Positions 45,458 to 54,719 of a DNA stretch of 64,000 nt are shown here, piece by piece. The stretch is from assembly GCF_016908015.1 (NCBI RefSeq), contig NZ_JAFBDB010000004.1:62001-126000 (forward strand), given 5' to 3'. How positions within the stretch are numbered: the stretch's first letter is position 1; the number at the start of each line of letters is the position of its first letter. Source of the DNA: Clostridium pascui. Lineage in GTDB: Bacteria > Bacillota > Clostridia > Clostridiales > Clostridiaceae. The notes beneath the pieces are model-generated. The model worked only from the letters and a program-made list of their open reading frames with translations, did not search any database and had not been told where the DNA came from. The translations under genes and the position numbers were made by a program.

Positions 45458-45505
45458 TAAAAAAACTGAACTCTAAAAACTGCTTTATTGCAGTTTAGAG
45501 TTCAG
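45458..45505 (-). terminator. Terminator of the flavoprotein gene at 45584
   Basis: A two-part stem (CTGAACTCTAAA / TTTAGAGTTCAG plus inner ACTGC / GCAGT) followed on the minus strand by TTTTTTT. It separates this gene from the siderophore operon. The rest of 45254-45583 holds only the promoter and Fur box described. Confidence 0.88.
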
Positions 45506-45583
45506 CTTATATATTTTAAAAAATTGAGTATAATTTATTCCTCTAGAGATTAGATTCAAATTCATTAGTCCATTGATTACTAG

Positions 45584-46936
45584 TTACTTTCCAAGGCTTC
45601 CTTCCATAATTATTCCTGCTTGAATAACATTACCTAGGGCCGTAGAATAAGGAGGAGCATAGGCTAAGTCCAAATTAGATAAATCTCTATTATATTTTGC
45701 ACCAAACATCATGCAAGTTGAAAATATGTCTATGGTTTTATCTACTCCATCATCTCCAATAATTTGCACTCCAAGTATTTTATCTGTATTTTCATCTACT
45801 ATCACCTTTATAAGCATTTTTCCTGCTCCTGGCATAAAGAAAGGTTTACTTGGCATTTCAAAACTGTAGGATTTAAACTTTTTATTTAATCCCTTAGCCT
45901 CTCTTTCATTCATTCCAACTAATGCAACGGTCATATCAAATACCTTAAATATACCTGTGGATAATATACCTTTAAAGGCTATATCTTCTCCTGTAGCATT
46001 TTTACCTGCTATTCTACCTGTTTTATTCGCAAGCGAACCTAATGATCTATATACATAATCATCATGAGGAAGTGAATAAACTTCTATGCAATCCCCCGCT
46101 GCATATATGTGTGGTATATTAGTTTGCATTCTATCATTTACATGTATGGCTTTTGTTTTTCCTATCTCTACTCCAGCCTTTTGTGCTAAATCCGTATTTG
46201 GTCTAACTCCCATGCCTAGTATAATTATATCAGTTTCAATTTCTCTTCTATCCGTTATTACCTTAGTAGCTACTTTTTCTCCTTCTATACTTGAAAGCCT
46301 TTCCCCTGTGTATACAATAACTCCCTTATCTTTTATATACTCTTCAAGTTTTAAAGCCATATCCTCATCTAATGGTCCCATAACTTGATTTTGAGCTTCT
46401 AGCACTGTTACTTCTATTCCCTGTTCCTGAAGGTTCTCACATAGCTCTAAATTTATAGCTCCAGCTCCCACAAGCAGTGCCTTTTTAGTGTTATTTTTTA
46501 ACATATATTCTTTAATTTCATCTGCACTTATCACATTTCTTAATGTAAACACATTTTCATACTGAAGCCACTGTTTTACTGGAACAAATGGGCTAGCCCC
46601 TGTAGCTATAACGAGCTCATCATAATTATCCTTAAACTCTTCACCAGTTTCTAAATTCTTCACTGTTATATTTCTACTTTCAGCATCTATAGCTGTTACT
46701 TCATGTCTTGTCTTTACATCTACATTATATTTCTGCTTAAATCGATCACTATCCCTAGGAACAATATGATTTCTTTCCTTTACCAAACCACCTATATAGT
46801 AAGGTAAACTACAACCTGAATAGGATATATCTTTATCCTTCTCATATATAATGATTTCTGCCTTGCTGTCATTTCTCCTAGCTTGAGTTGATGCTGTGGT
46901 TCCACCTGCTACTGCACCTATTATTAAAATTCTCAT
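45584..46936 (-). CDS. CoA-disulfide reductase / NADH oxidase-like flavoprotein
   Basis: A 450-residue pyridine nucleotide-disulfide oxidoreductase. FAD-binding GAVAGGTTAS is near 7, the single redox-active Cys42 is in SYSGCSLPYYIGG, the NAD-binding region is LLVGAGAINLELCENLQEQG near 154, and IPHIYAAGDCIEVY near 269 is the second FAD motif. The single cysteine places it with CoA-disulfide reductase and NADH oxidase/peroxidase rather than with dithiol reductases. Its usual role is protection from oxygen, peroxide or polysulfide. Monocistronic. Confidence 0.88.
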   Translation of the reverse strand: MRILIIGAVAGGTTASTQARRNDSKAEIIIYEKDKDISYSGCSLPYYIGGLVKERNHIVPRDSDRFKQKYNVDVKTRHEVTAIDAESRNITVKNLETGEEFKDNYDELVIATGASPFVPVKQWLQYENVFTLRNVISADEIKEYMLKNNTKKALLVGAGAINLELCENLQEQGIEVTVLEAQNQVMGPLDEDMALKLEEYIKDKGVIVYTGERLSSIEGEKVATKVITDRREIETDIIILGMGVRPNTDLAQKAGVEIGKTKAIHVNDRMQTNIPHIYAAGDCIEVYSLPHDDYVYRSLGSLANKTGRIAGKNATGEDIAFKGILSTGIFKVFDMTVALVGMNEREAKGLNKKFKSYSFEMPSKPFFMPGAGKMLIKVIVDENTDKILGVQIIGDDGVDKTIDIFSTCMMFGAKYNRDLSNLDLAYAPPYSTALGNVIQAGIIMEGSLGK

Positions 46937-47033
46937 ATAAACGTTCTCCCTTCTATTGTGAACCCTATAATATATAATATATCATGTGCAGTTTAATAAA
47001 ATTGTAAACTCTTATTAATAAAAATGTAAATTC

Positions 47034-48794
47034 TTAGTTAAAATATATATCTGAAAACTCTATACCAATCCTTTCAATATTAACATCATTGTATTTCATT
47101 TCTGATTCTTCTTTGTCTATATCAACTACAGGAATTTTAACGCTAAACTCACTGCCCTTTCCTAAGTCACTTTTAACTCCAATATCTCCTCCATGCATTT
47201 CTACTAAAGATTTTACAAGTGATAATCCTATACCACTTCCCTCATTATTTCTTGAAAGTGATTTATCAACTTGAATAAATCTTTCAAATATGCTTTTTTG
47301 CTTCTCCTCCGGTATGCCTATACCATCATCCTTTACAGAAACCATAATATGATTGTCATCATTTTTTATACTTACTAATATATTTCCTTCTTTGCCTGTA
47401 AACTTAATTGCATTTGAAAGCAAATTAAGAATTACTCTTTCAATTTTATCCACATCCACTGCCATTATTTTTTCCTCAACATCAGTATCAAATATTATTG
47501 AGATTTCTTTAGATTTTGCATATTCAACTACAGATAATGTTATACTTTCTATGAGGTTTACTATATCAACATTTTCCATAGTTAATTTACAGTATCCTGA
47601 ATCTATCTTACTTATATCCAATATATTATTTATTAATCTTGTCAATCTATAACAATTTTGTTTCATAGTATAAATATATTTTCCCGTAATACATTTATTC
47701 TTGCATTTATGCTCCCTTAAAATCATCTCAACAATCTGAATGGCACTAAATATAACATTTACAGGAGTTTTCAATTCATGAGATATGTTAGAGAAAAACT
47801 CCGTCTTAACTTTATCATGTTCTACTATTTCATTTAATTGTTTAGTCTTTTCTTCTACCCTTATTTTGAGTTCTTCATTTTTCTTTTTTTCGGTTACATC
47901 TCTTACTACAATCAAAATAGCATCCTTATCTTCAAACTTGTACTTAATACAGTTACACTCCACATCTATTAAGTCACCATTTATTGTCACAAATTTTCTT
48001 TCAAGACGTATACTTTTATTTATTTTATTACTAATAAGTTTACTGAATTTCTCTTGTGATATTTTATGATAATCCCTAGATAAAAATCTCCTATAATCCA
48101 TGCCTATAAGCTCTTTTGGATTATCTACCCCTGCAAGTCTTGCCCCTGCCTTGTTAGAAAATATATTCTTCCCATTTTCATCTAATACATATATCGCTTC
48201 AGGCATAACATCTACAAGCCTTTTATATCTTTCTTCACTTTGTTTTAACCTCAACTCAGCTTCCTTTTGAGTTGTAATATCTCTGGCAATTATTAATATA
48301 CCATTTCCACTTTTGTCCTTATTAAAGAAAGGTACTTTTACTGTATCAAATATTTTAACACTACCATCTCTTTGAGGTATGCTGTCTTCTTCTCTTAAAA
48401 TACTTCTACTTTTCCAAGCTCGATTATGACACTGATCGAAATAATTGTATGTATCTTTTAAAAAGCTATTTACTTCCCCAAGTTCTTTATTTGTCTTTCC
48501 CCTATAATTATTACCTAATTCTAAACTTTTTTCTGCTATATCATTAGCATATATCCATCTCCCTGAAGCATCTATGTAGCACACTGAATCTGGAATGGAA
48601 CTTAAAATTATCTCCTCTGCATTTTTAATTTCTTTTAAAGTATTTTCACTCTGCTCTCTTTTTTGCATCTCATTTTTTAATTTTTCTCTTAAATATATAA
48701 TTTCATTTTCCTTATCTATTAGTTGCTTTTTCAGCTCATTTATTTTATCTATACCTTTACATTGTAAATCACTTTCCCCAAAATAATCTCTCAT
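47034..48794 (-). CDS. Cytoplasmic PAS-PAS sensor histidine kinase, orphan
   Basis: A 586-residue kinase with no membrane helix. A coiled-coil at about 15-62 is followed by PAS domains at about 63-180 and 190-305, then HisKA with ISHELKTPVNVIFSA near 340, then an ATPase domain with LLSNAIKFT, DDGIGIPEE and GSGIGLSLVK. No response regulator gene lies next to it. In clostridia such orphan kinases often phosphorylate Spo0A, and the end IERIGIEFSDIYFN is common among them. The signal is unknown. Confidence 0.9.
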   Translation of the reverse strand: MRDYFGESDLQCKGIDKINELKKQLIDKENEIIYLREKLKNEMQKREQSENTLKEIKNAEEIILSSIPDSVCYIDASGRWIYANDIAEKSLELGNNYRGKTNKELGEVNSFLKDTYNYFDQCHNRAWKSRSILREEDSIPQRDGSVKIFDTVKVPFFNKDKSGNGILIIARDITTQKEAELRLKQSEERYKRLVDVMPEAIYVLDENGKNIFSNKAGARLAGVDNPKELIGMDYRRFLSRDYHKISQEKFSKLISNKINKSIRLERKFVTINGDLIDVECNCIKYKFEDKDAILIVVRDVTEKKKNEELKIRVEEKTKQLNEIVEHDKVKTEFFSNISHELKTPVNVIFSAIQIVEMILREHKCKNKCITGKYIYTMKQNCYRLTRLINNILDISKIDSGYCKLTMENVDIVNLIESITLSVVEYAKSKEISIIFDTDVEEKIMAVDVDKIERVILNLLSNAIKFTGKEGNILVSIKNDDNHIMVSVKDDGIGIPEEKQKSIFERFIQVDKSLSRNNEGSGIGLSLVKSLVEMHGGDIGVKSDLGKGSEFSVKIPVVDIDKEESEMKYNDVNIERIGIEFSDIYFN

Positions 48795-48868
48795 ATCCTC
48801 TCTGCCCCCTTAAAAAGTATTACAAATAAATTATACCAAAAGTTCGTAATATTGTGTATTTTTATAAC

Positions 48869-48898
48869 AAAAAAATAAGGCTATTTCACCTTATTTTT
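48869..48898. terminator. Terminator of the kinase gene at 48944
   Basis: AAAATAAGG / CCTTATTTT stem with an 8-nt loop and T-runs on both sides, 46 bp past the stop codon on the minus strand. Confidence 0.85.
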
Positions 48899-48943
48899 CA
48901 TAAATATACGTTTATTACTTTATTTCCCGATTATTATGCTATA

Positions 48944-50476
48944 TTATTCAGGTTTATTATTTAAATATACTTTAAAAGTGATATTATCACCTTCAGAGCT
49001 AGCAGATATAGACCCTTTATGAAGTCTTATAATATTTTTACATATTGCAAGCCCTAGCCCACTTCCTCCAGTAGATTCCGATCTTGACTTTTCCACCCTA
49101 TAGAATCTATCGAAAATCTTATTAAGTTCATCTTTGGGAATATTGTTTGCTCTATTACTTATATAAAAAATTGCTTTCTCATCTTCTTCATATAAACCTA
49201 CTTTTATTTCACCTGGCTTATAGCTATATCTTATAGCATTGCCTAATAAATTTTCAAAAACCCTTGCTATCTTTTCTCCATCCGCGTAGAGAACAATATT
49301 TTCTTTTTTTATATCTTTTATTATAACTAAATTATTTTCTTCAAATACTGGAACAAATTCTTCTAAGAGCTGCTCTAATAATTCATTTAGTGATATTAGA
49401 GATATATTTAACTTTACTCCTTCTCCAGATAATTTAGTATATTCAAAGAGCTCATCTATTAACTTTTTTAGTTTAACAGATTTATTATACGCAATGCCCG
49501 AATACTCCATTAGCTGATTTTCATCACTAAATTTCTTATCCTTTATCAAATTTAAATATCCAAGTATAGATGTTAAAGGTGTTCTTAAATCATGAGAAAC
49601 ATTAGTAATAAGTTCGCTTTTAGTTTTCTCTAATTCTCTTTCTACTTCAATTTTATTATTTAGCTCTTCAGCCATAAAATTTATATTTTGTGCAAGTACC
49701 GTTAATTCGTCTTCTCCAACTAAAGGTACCCTTTGCTTTAAATCTCCTTTAGACATACTCATTATAGTTGTGGCTATACTTTGCAAATACTGAACTCTTT
49801 TTCCTGTAATTATAAAAAATAATCCAATAAAAAACATAACTGCCCAAAGCAGGGCTATAAATGAATTTTGCCTATTTATTTCCTTACGGGTTATATCTCC
49901 AATAGGTACTCCTTTTAATATTACATAAGATACTTCTCCATCTTTAAACTGCAGTGGATAAAAAGCTATAAACTCCCCTTTATAATTTTCATAGCCTTCA
50001 GTATTCATAGATTGATTAAACTTAATAGAATTTTTTAATGCCATAGATATGTCTATGTAACTTTCTTCAGCATTGGAAGATTTATAAAGTATTTTACCTT
50101 TTAGGTCAGATATAAGTATTTTTGTATTGTTGCTATTATGCTTATTTATTATATTTTCTATATCTTCTTTATCCTTAGCGCTTATCTGTTTATTATAAAT
50201 CTCACTCACAATATAATAAGATTGATTTTGCATATCATGTATACTTCTTGAATAATCTATATCTGTATAATAGCTTCGCTTTTGAAAAAACGAATTTCCC
50301 AGGAAAAACATCATCACAGAAGCAAAAAAACATATAGCAAATACAACTATAAGCTGCCATCTTAAGTTTTGATTTACTCTTCTTTCAACTTTTCTATAAG
50401 GTTTTTTTAAAGGTCTTAACATCAATCTAATGGGTGCAGTAAAAAGTCTTACTAAACCATAAAATAACCGTTTCAT
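48944..50476 (-). CDS. Membrane sensor histidine kinase
   Basis: A 510-residue kinase. Transmembrane helices lie at about 40-62 and 205-228, with an outer sensor domain between, then HAMP, HisKA (NVSHDLRTPLTSILGYL near 293), and ATPase (LLGNAIRYS, FYISNRANN, GSGLGLAICKNI). The N-terminal 35 residues are unusually basic (IRLMLRPLKKPYRKVERRVN). The response regulator gene is 14 bp upstream. The HK/RR pair resembles VanS/VanR-like clostridial systems, but the target genes are not evident. Confidence 0.9.
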   Translation of the reverse strand: MKRLFYGLVRLFTAPIRLMLRPLKKPYRKVERRVNQNLRWQLIVVFAICFFASVMMFFLGNSFFQKRSYYTDIDYSRSIHDMQNQSYYIVSEIYNKQISAKDKEDIENIINKHNSNNTKILISDLKGKILYKSSNAEESYIDISMALKNSIKFNQSMNTEGYENYKGEFIAFYPLQFKDGEVSYVILKGVPIGDITRKEINRQNSFIALLWAVMFFIGLFFIITGKRVQYLQSIATTIMSMSKGDLKQRVPLVGEDELTVLAQNINFMAEELNNKIEVERELEKTKSELITNVSHDLRTPLTSILGYLNLIKDKKFSDENQLMEYSGIAYNKSVKLKKLIDELFEYTKLSGEGVKLNISLISLNELLEQLLEEFVPVFEENNLVIIKDIKKENIVLYADGEKIARVFENLLGNAIRYSYKPGEIKVGLYEEDEKAIFYISNRANNIPKDELNKIFDRFYRVEKSRSESTGGSGLGLAICKNIIRLHKGSISASSEGDNITFKVYLNNKPE

Positions 50477-50490
50477 ATTTCACCTCTAAA

Positions 50491-51195
50491 TTATATATTT
50501 TCTACTTTGTATCCTACACCCCATACAGTTTTTATGTATTTAGGATTTCTAGAATCATCCTCTAATTTTTCTCTAAGCTTTCTTATATGCACCATAACAG
50601 TATTATCTGATTTAAAGAATTCTTCCTTCCATACTCTTTCATATATTTTTTCATTACTGAAGATTATTCCTTTATTTCTTGCCAAAAGCTCTAATATTCC
50701 AAATTCTCTTGGAGTAAGCTTTACTTCTCTTTCTCCAACTTTAACCTGATGTGTATCTGTATTTATACTAAGTTCATCTATTTCTATAATATTTTCACTA
50801 ATTGCACTAGAAATAGAACCATTAAACTTCTTATATCTTCTAAGCTGAGATTTTACTCTAGCTATAAGTTCTAATGGGTTAAATGGCTTTCCTATATAAT
50901 CATCTGCTCCTGCGGTAAGTCCCAATATCTTATCCATATCCTCAGTTTTTGCAGATAGCATAATTATTGGCATATTCTTCTGTTCTCTTATTTTCATACA
51001 AGCTTGTATTCCGTCCATTTGAGGCATCATTATATCTAATAATATAAGATCAACATTAGTACTTTTTAATACTTCTAATGCTCTTAATCCATTTTCTGCT
51101 TTAATAACTTCATATCCTTCATTTTGCAGATATATAGCTATAAGATTTGCTATTTCTATATCATCATCTACTATCAGAACAACTTCCTTTTCCAT
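50491..51195 (-). CDS. OmpR-family response regulator
   Basis: A 234-residue regulator. The receiver has VDDDIE, phosphorylation Asp in LILLDIMMPQMDG near 52 and Lys in YIGKPFNP near 101. The winged-helix DNA-binding domain ends KYIKTVWGVGYKVE. The start at 51195 (MEKEVVLIVDDD) has a GGGAG site. It is the first gene of a two-gene operon with the kinase at 48944. Confidence 0.92.
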   Translation of the reverse strand: MEKEVVLIVDDDIEIANLIAIYLQNEGYEVIKAENGLRALEVLKSTNVDLILLDIMMPQMDGIQACMKIREQKNMPIIMLSAKTEDMDKILGLTAGADDYIGKPFNPLELIARVKSQLRRYKKFNGSISSAISENIIEIDELSINTDTHQVKVGEREVKLTPREFGILELLARNKGIIFSNEKIYERVWKEEFFKSDNTVMVHIRKLREKLEDDSRNPKYIKTVWGVGYKVENI

Positions 51196-51330
51196 ATTTA
51201 ATCTCTCCCTCAATAATTTAACATATATTATTTTAATACATTTATTTAATTTAATATAGTATTATTCTCAAATTATAGCTTAACACAAAAATCTTATTAT
51301 TAAAGCTTCTTAAATCTTAACAGTTTCTTA

Positions 51331-51366
51331 AAAATAAAAAGCATCCTAAGAATCTTAGGACACTTC
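51331..51366 (-). terminator. Terminator of the lipoprotein gene at 51388
   Basis: TCCTAAG / CTTAGGA core stem, extended by AAGTG / GCTT-type pairs, followed on the minus strand by TTTTTATTTTT, 21 bp past the stop codon. Confidence 0.88.
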
Positions 51367-51387
51367 TTGTTTTTCTTATTATGCTGC

Positions 51388-52041
51388 TTATTTAGCCTGC
51401 TCAGTTTCATAAGATAATAAAATGAATCTTTCATTTCCATTTTCATTTATCTTTTTTATCTTAGCTATTTTTTTACCTTTAATTTTTATAAATTTACTAT
51501 CACCTTTTTTAAGTTCTTCAAAAATGCCCTTTAAGTCTTCCTCAAAACCATTAACATTATAAATACTTAACTCAGCTAAATATTCTCCATTTCCTAAATC
51601 ATATAGTTTATCTGTCTTTGAAATAGTTAGTTGTCCTTTGTTTGCTAAAAACACCTTGTACCTATTATCTAAAAGCTCATATTGGCTTGTGGATTTATGC
51701 TTCGAAGCTTGTTTACCAAAGAAATAACTTTCACTTTCTTTTACATACTTTGATTCAATAAGTGCACAACATCTTTCTTTAATAACAGTAAATTTATCAA
51801 AGGCATGTATAAAGTTATAATACACTGAGAAATTTATCATTTCTTCTTCTGTCAATTCATTTTCCTTAAAATCCTTTATGTTTGCTTCAGAAAAATACGT
51901 AAAAAATGTATTCAAACTTTCTTGAAGCTTAGTATCTATAACTACTTCTTTTCTTAAAGTAGTATTAGAAAATTTGCTGCAGCCACTAAAAAATAAAATT
52001 GCCACAACTAAAACTAAAAAATACTTTTTATTAAACTTCAT
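51388..52041 (-). CDS. Hypothetical lipoprotein
   Basis: A 217-residue protein with a lipoprotein signal peptide ending at FFSGC, so it is anchored outside the membrane. The mature part is a soluble alpha/beta domain (TFFTYFSEANIKDFKENELT, LLDNRYKVFLANKGQL, GEYLAELSIYNVNGFEE) that recalls NTF2-like outer domains, without a known motif. The start at 52041 has TAGGAGTG. Monocistronic. Confidence 0.75.
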   Translation of the reverse strand: MKFNKKYFLVLVVAILFFSGCSKFSNTTLRKEVVIDTKLQESLNTFFTYFSEANIKDFKENELTEEEMINFSVYYNFIHAFDKFTVIKERCCALIESKYVKESESYFFGKQASKHKSTSQYELLDNRYKVFLANKGQLTISKTDKLYDLGNGEYLAELSIYNVNGFEEDLKGIFEELKKGDSKFIKIKGKKIAKIKKINENGNERFILLSYETEQAK

Positions 52042-52164
52042 CTTTTCACTCCTACACATGTAAACTTTTATACTACTTTAAAAGTATATCATAATTATAA
52101 ACTTTATTGTATTTTGTTATAACACTGAAGTTGATGAAATAAAAAAAGTATTTAAGCATTTCAA

Positions 52165-52494
52165 TTAATGAGGTGATACTAATTTTAGCCCAACAATTCC
52201 AATTACTATAAATCCAATACAAACTAATCTAGTAATATCTATTGGTTCTTTGAATAATATTACTCCTAAAATTACAGTTCCAACAGTACCAATTCCAGTC
52301 CAAATTGCATATGCAGTACCTAATGGAAGGTTTTTCAATGCTAATGATAAAAAATATAAGCTTGCTGCCATTCCAACCGCTGTAAATAAACTTGGTACTA
52401 ATTTTGTAAATCCGTGTGAATACTTTAATCCTATGGCCCACCATACTTCAAAAACTCCTGCTATCACCAATAAAATCCATTGCATAACTTTCAC
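52165..52494 (-). CDS. gdx: Guanidinium exporter (SMR family, Gdx type)
   Basis: A 109-residue small multidrug resistance protein with four helices. The coupling glutamate is Glu16 in AGVFEVWWAIGLKYS, and AYAIWTGIGTVGTVILGVIL is the third-helix signature of the Gdx/SugE subtype rather than the EmrE-like Qac subtype. The leader of this gene carries a guanidine-I riboswitch, which settles its role: it exports guanidinium as a dual-topology homodimer. The plain ATG has an AAGGAGTG site. Confidence 0.93.
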   Translation of the reverse strand: MKVMQWILLVIAGVFEVWWAIGLKYSHGFTKLVPSLFTAVGMAASLYFLSLALKNLPLGTAYAIWTGIGTVGTVILGVILFKEPIDITRLVCIGFIVIGIVGLKLVSPH

Positions 52495-52595
52495 TCCTTT
52501 TTAATACTTAATACTTAAATGTGACTTAATAATTTGCTTGTTAGTATAAAATCTTTATTCTCAAATACATTGTTAGCACTCTTAAAAATCAGTAA

Positions 52596-52724
52596 AATAA
52601 AAAAGCCAACGTAGATATTTGAAATACCTCCCAGGCTTTTATCCTTCCGTGTATACAGTTAGACTGTACGTTTTATCTCGGACCAGACCAACTTTACTTT
52701 AAAGCTGCGGAACCCTATAAAACT
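52596..52724 (-). promoter_or_regulatory. Guanidine-I (ykkC) riboswitch with terminator
   Basis: Read leftward, the region shows in order TATAGGGTTCCGC, TGGTCTGGTCCGAGATAAAA, then ACACGGAAGGATAAAAGCCT and GGGAGGTAT, the conserved text of the ykkC guanidine-I aptamer. A terminator of AAAGCC and GGCTTT arms ending in TTTTTT overlaps the 3' part of the aptamer (52596-52640), so guanidine binding would prevent termination. It lies about 100 bp upstream of the guanidinium exporter gene. Confidence 0.95.
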
Positions 52725-52786
52725 TTTAAAATGTATGCACTTATATATCTTAATATAACAAAATTTCCTAACATAGTCAATATTTA

Positions 52787-52815
52787 AGTGCCACCCACAT
52801 GGCAAGTGGCAAGTT
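52787..52815. repeat. 28-bp dispersed repeat, copy 1
   Basis: AGTGCCACCCACATGGCAAG followed by TGGCAAGTT. It is flanked by AATATTTA and TTAAATATT, which form an outer inverted repeat. Confidence 0.85.
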
Positions 52816-52872
52816 AAATATTGAAAAAACACGATTTACATAGATTATTTAACAATCTAAATTTTACTTACT

Positions 52873-52893
52873 ACTTGTCACTTGAGTATCACT
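52873..52893. repeat. Dispersed repeat, degenerate inverted copy 2
   Basis: ACTTGTCACTTGAGTATCACT, a worn copy of the repeat in reverse orientation, 58 bp from copy 1. Its end overlaps the operator-like palindrome of the dehydrogenase promoter. Confidence 0.5.
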
Positions 52894-52903
52894 AAAAGTG
52901 ATA
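52887..52903. promoter_or_regulatory. Perfect palindrome at the dehydrogenase promoter
   Basis: TATCACT-AAA-AGTGATA lies about 42 bp upstream of the alcohol dehydrogenase start and overlaps a TTGAGT...TATAAT promoter-like stretch. It looks like an operator; the protein that would bind is not identified. Confidence 0.5.
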
Positions 52904-52944
52904 TAATAACTATGTATGAAAAAATATAGTTAAGGAGGCATAAT

Positions 52945-54108
52945 ATGATTAATTTTAGTTATCAAAATGCTACAAAAATTATTTTTGGAAAAAATACAGA
53001 AGATGAAGTTGGTAATGAAGCTAAAAAATATGGCAACAGAATTTTACTTCACTATGGTGGTGGAAGTATAAAAAAATCTGGTCTTTACGATAGAGTAGTT
53101 AAATCCTTGAAAGATGCTGGAGTAGAAATATTTGAGCTTGGCGGAGTTAAACCTAACCCCAGATTAAGTTTAGTACGTGCAGGCATAGAGCTTTGTCATA
53201 AAAATAATATAGACTTAATTTTAGCTGTAGGCGGAGGAAGTGTAATTGATTCTGCCAAAGCTATTGGAATAGGTGCATGTTATGATGGAGATGTATGGGA
53301 CTTTTATACTGGAAAGGCCTCAGTAAAATCTACCATTTCTGTTGGAGTAATTTTAACTATACCTGCAGCCGGAAGTGAATCTAGTACTGGTTCTGTTATA
53401 ACAAACGAAGATGGCTGGTACAAAAGAGCTGTTGGGAGTAATCTTATGAGACCGGTATTTGCAATAATGAATCCCGAGCTTACATATACTCTTCCAATAT
53501 ATCAAACTGCTGCTGGTGCTGCAGATATGATGGCGCATATATTTGAAAGATATTTTACAAATGAAACCCATGTAGATTTAACAGATAGATTAAGTGAAGG
53601 TACTCTTAGGACTATAATTAAAAATGTACCTATAGTTTTACATGATCCTGAAAGCTATGAAGCTCGTGCTGAAATCATGTGGGCAGGAACTATCGCACAC
53701 AATGGAATACTTGGAACTGGAAGAGTTGAGGACTGGGGAACCCATGATATGGAGCATGAGATAAGCGGAATTTACGATGTAACTCATGGTGCTGGTCTTT
53801 CAATACTATTCCCTGCTTGGATGAAATATGTATATAAGCAGGATGTAAATAGATTTGCTCAATTTGCAAACAGAGTATGGGATGTGGAAATTGATATAAA
53901 TAATCTTGAAGCTACTGCCCTAGAAGGAATTGAAAGAACTAAAGCATACTTTAAGAAAATAGGAATGCCTGTTTCCTTAACTGAGGCTAATGTTCCTTCA
54001 GATAGATTTGAAGAAATGGCCTCAAAAGGAACAGAAAATGGACCACTTGGAAACTTTGTAAAGCTTCATAAAGAAGACATAGTAAACATATTTAACTTAG
54101 CGTTATAG
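52945..54108 (+). CDS. Iron-dependent alcohol dehydrogenase (butanol dehydrogenase type)
   Basis: A 387-residue group III alcohol dehydrogenase of the YqdH/BdhA class. The NAD(P)-binding GGGSVID is at 96-102. The metal ligands fall exactly at Asp194, His198, His267 and His281 (AADMMAH, GTHDMEHE, DVTHGAG). Such enzymes reduce butyraldehyde, acetaldehyde and other aldehydes with NAD(P)H in solvent-forming clostridia. An AAGGAGG site precedes the ATG. Monocistronic, between repeat copies. Confidence 0.93.
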   Translation: MINFSYQNATKIIFGKNTEDEVGNEAKKYGNRILLHYGGGSIKKSGLYDRVVKSLKDAGVEIFELGGVKPNPRLSLVRAGIELCHKNNIDLILAVGGGSVIDSAKAIGIGACYDGDVWDFYTGKASVKSTISVGVILTIPAAGSESSTGSVITNEDGWYKRAVGSNLMRPVFAIMNPELTYTLPIYQTAAGAADMMAHIFERYFTNETHVDLTDRLSEGTLRTIIKNVPIVLHDPESYEARAEIMWAGTIAHNGILGTGRVEDWGTHDMEHEISGIYDVTHGAGLSILFPAWMKYVYKQDVNRFAQFANRVWDVEIDINNLEATALEGIERTKAYFKKIGMPVSLTEANVPSDRFEEMASKGTENGPLGNFVKLHKEDIVNIFNLAL

Positions 54109-54111
54109 AAA

Positions 54112-54140
54112 AGTGCCACCCACATGGCAAGTGGCAAGTT
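54112..54140. repeat. 28-bp dispersed repeat, copy 3
   Basis: Same sequence as copy 1 over 29 bases, starting 3 bp after the dehydrogenase stop codon. Confidence 0.9.
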
Positions 54141-54145
54141 CCAAA

Positions 54146-54186
54146 AATACCTACCTCAAACTTTATTCTGAGGTAGGTATTTTTTA
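54146..54186. terminator. Bidirectional terminator between dehydrogenase and UPF0303 genes
   Basis: AATACCTACCTCA / TGAGGTAGGTATT with a 10-nt loop and a TTTTTT tail. The two inverted repeat copies 3 and 4 flank it. Confidence 0.92.
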
Positions 54187-54206
54187 ATACATTAACGCCT
54201 AAAATC

Positions 54207-54689
54207 TTACTTGCCACTTGCCACTTGGGTGGCACTTTCTATTGCTCTTGCCACCATATCGTGATCTTCTTCTTCAGTTAGTCCTGACACAGTTATGGTT
54301 CCAACCACTCCTGCATTTTTTATTATTATAGGAAATGCTCCTCCATATGGACAGTAGTCAAAGGAACTTATATGATACTTTTCCTCTATAGATTTTCCTT
54401 CCTGCTTTAAAAGCGCTTGTATATACAATGAGCTTTTAAAAAATCTATTTACTACTCTATTTTTTCTTGCTACCCACTGATCATTATCTGGGGAAGTACC
54501 ATCAAAGGAATAATGAAATAACTGATGGCCATTTTTTGTTATATCTATAGTGATTATTTTATTTTCTTTCTTTGCATTTTCTATGATAATTAAACCTATT
54601 TTAAGAGCAGTTTCACTGGTAAACTCAGAAAACACTAATCTGCTTTCCTGCTCATCTATAACCTCTAGCATTTTTTTATAATCTTTCAT
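54207..54689 (-). CDS. UPF0303 / HbpS-like (DUF336) protein
   Basis: A 160-residue protein of the UPF0303 group, relatives of the heme- and cobalamin-linked HbpS/GlcG/PduO-C fold. Typical text is [20 protein letters not shown] and [16 protein letters not shown]. Family members normally stop a few residues after this point; here the last nine residues, SATQVASGK, come from a dispersed repeat that overlaps the gene end. It is the last gene of the mutase-oxidoreductase unit, 30 bp after the preceding gene. Confidence 0.85.
   Translation of the reverse strand: MKDYKKMLEVIDEQESRLVFSEFTSETALKIGLIIIENAKKENKIITIDITKNGHQLFHYSFDGTSPDNDQWVARKNRVVNRFFKSSLYIQALLKQEGKSIEEKYHISSFDYCPYGGAFPIIIKNAGVVGTITVSGLTEEEDHDMVARAIESATQVASGK
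54209..54236. repeat. 28-bp dispersed repeat, inverted copy 4, inside a gene end
   Basis: ACTTGCCACTTGCCACTTGG then GTGGCACT. It encodes the last codons (SATQVASGK) of the UPF0303 protein. Confidence 0.9.
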
Positions 54690-54719
54690 AATTCAAAACT
54701 CCTAAGTTAATTTAATACG

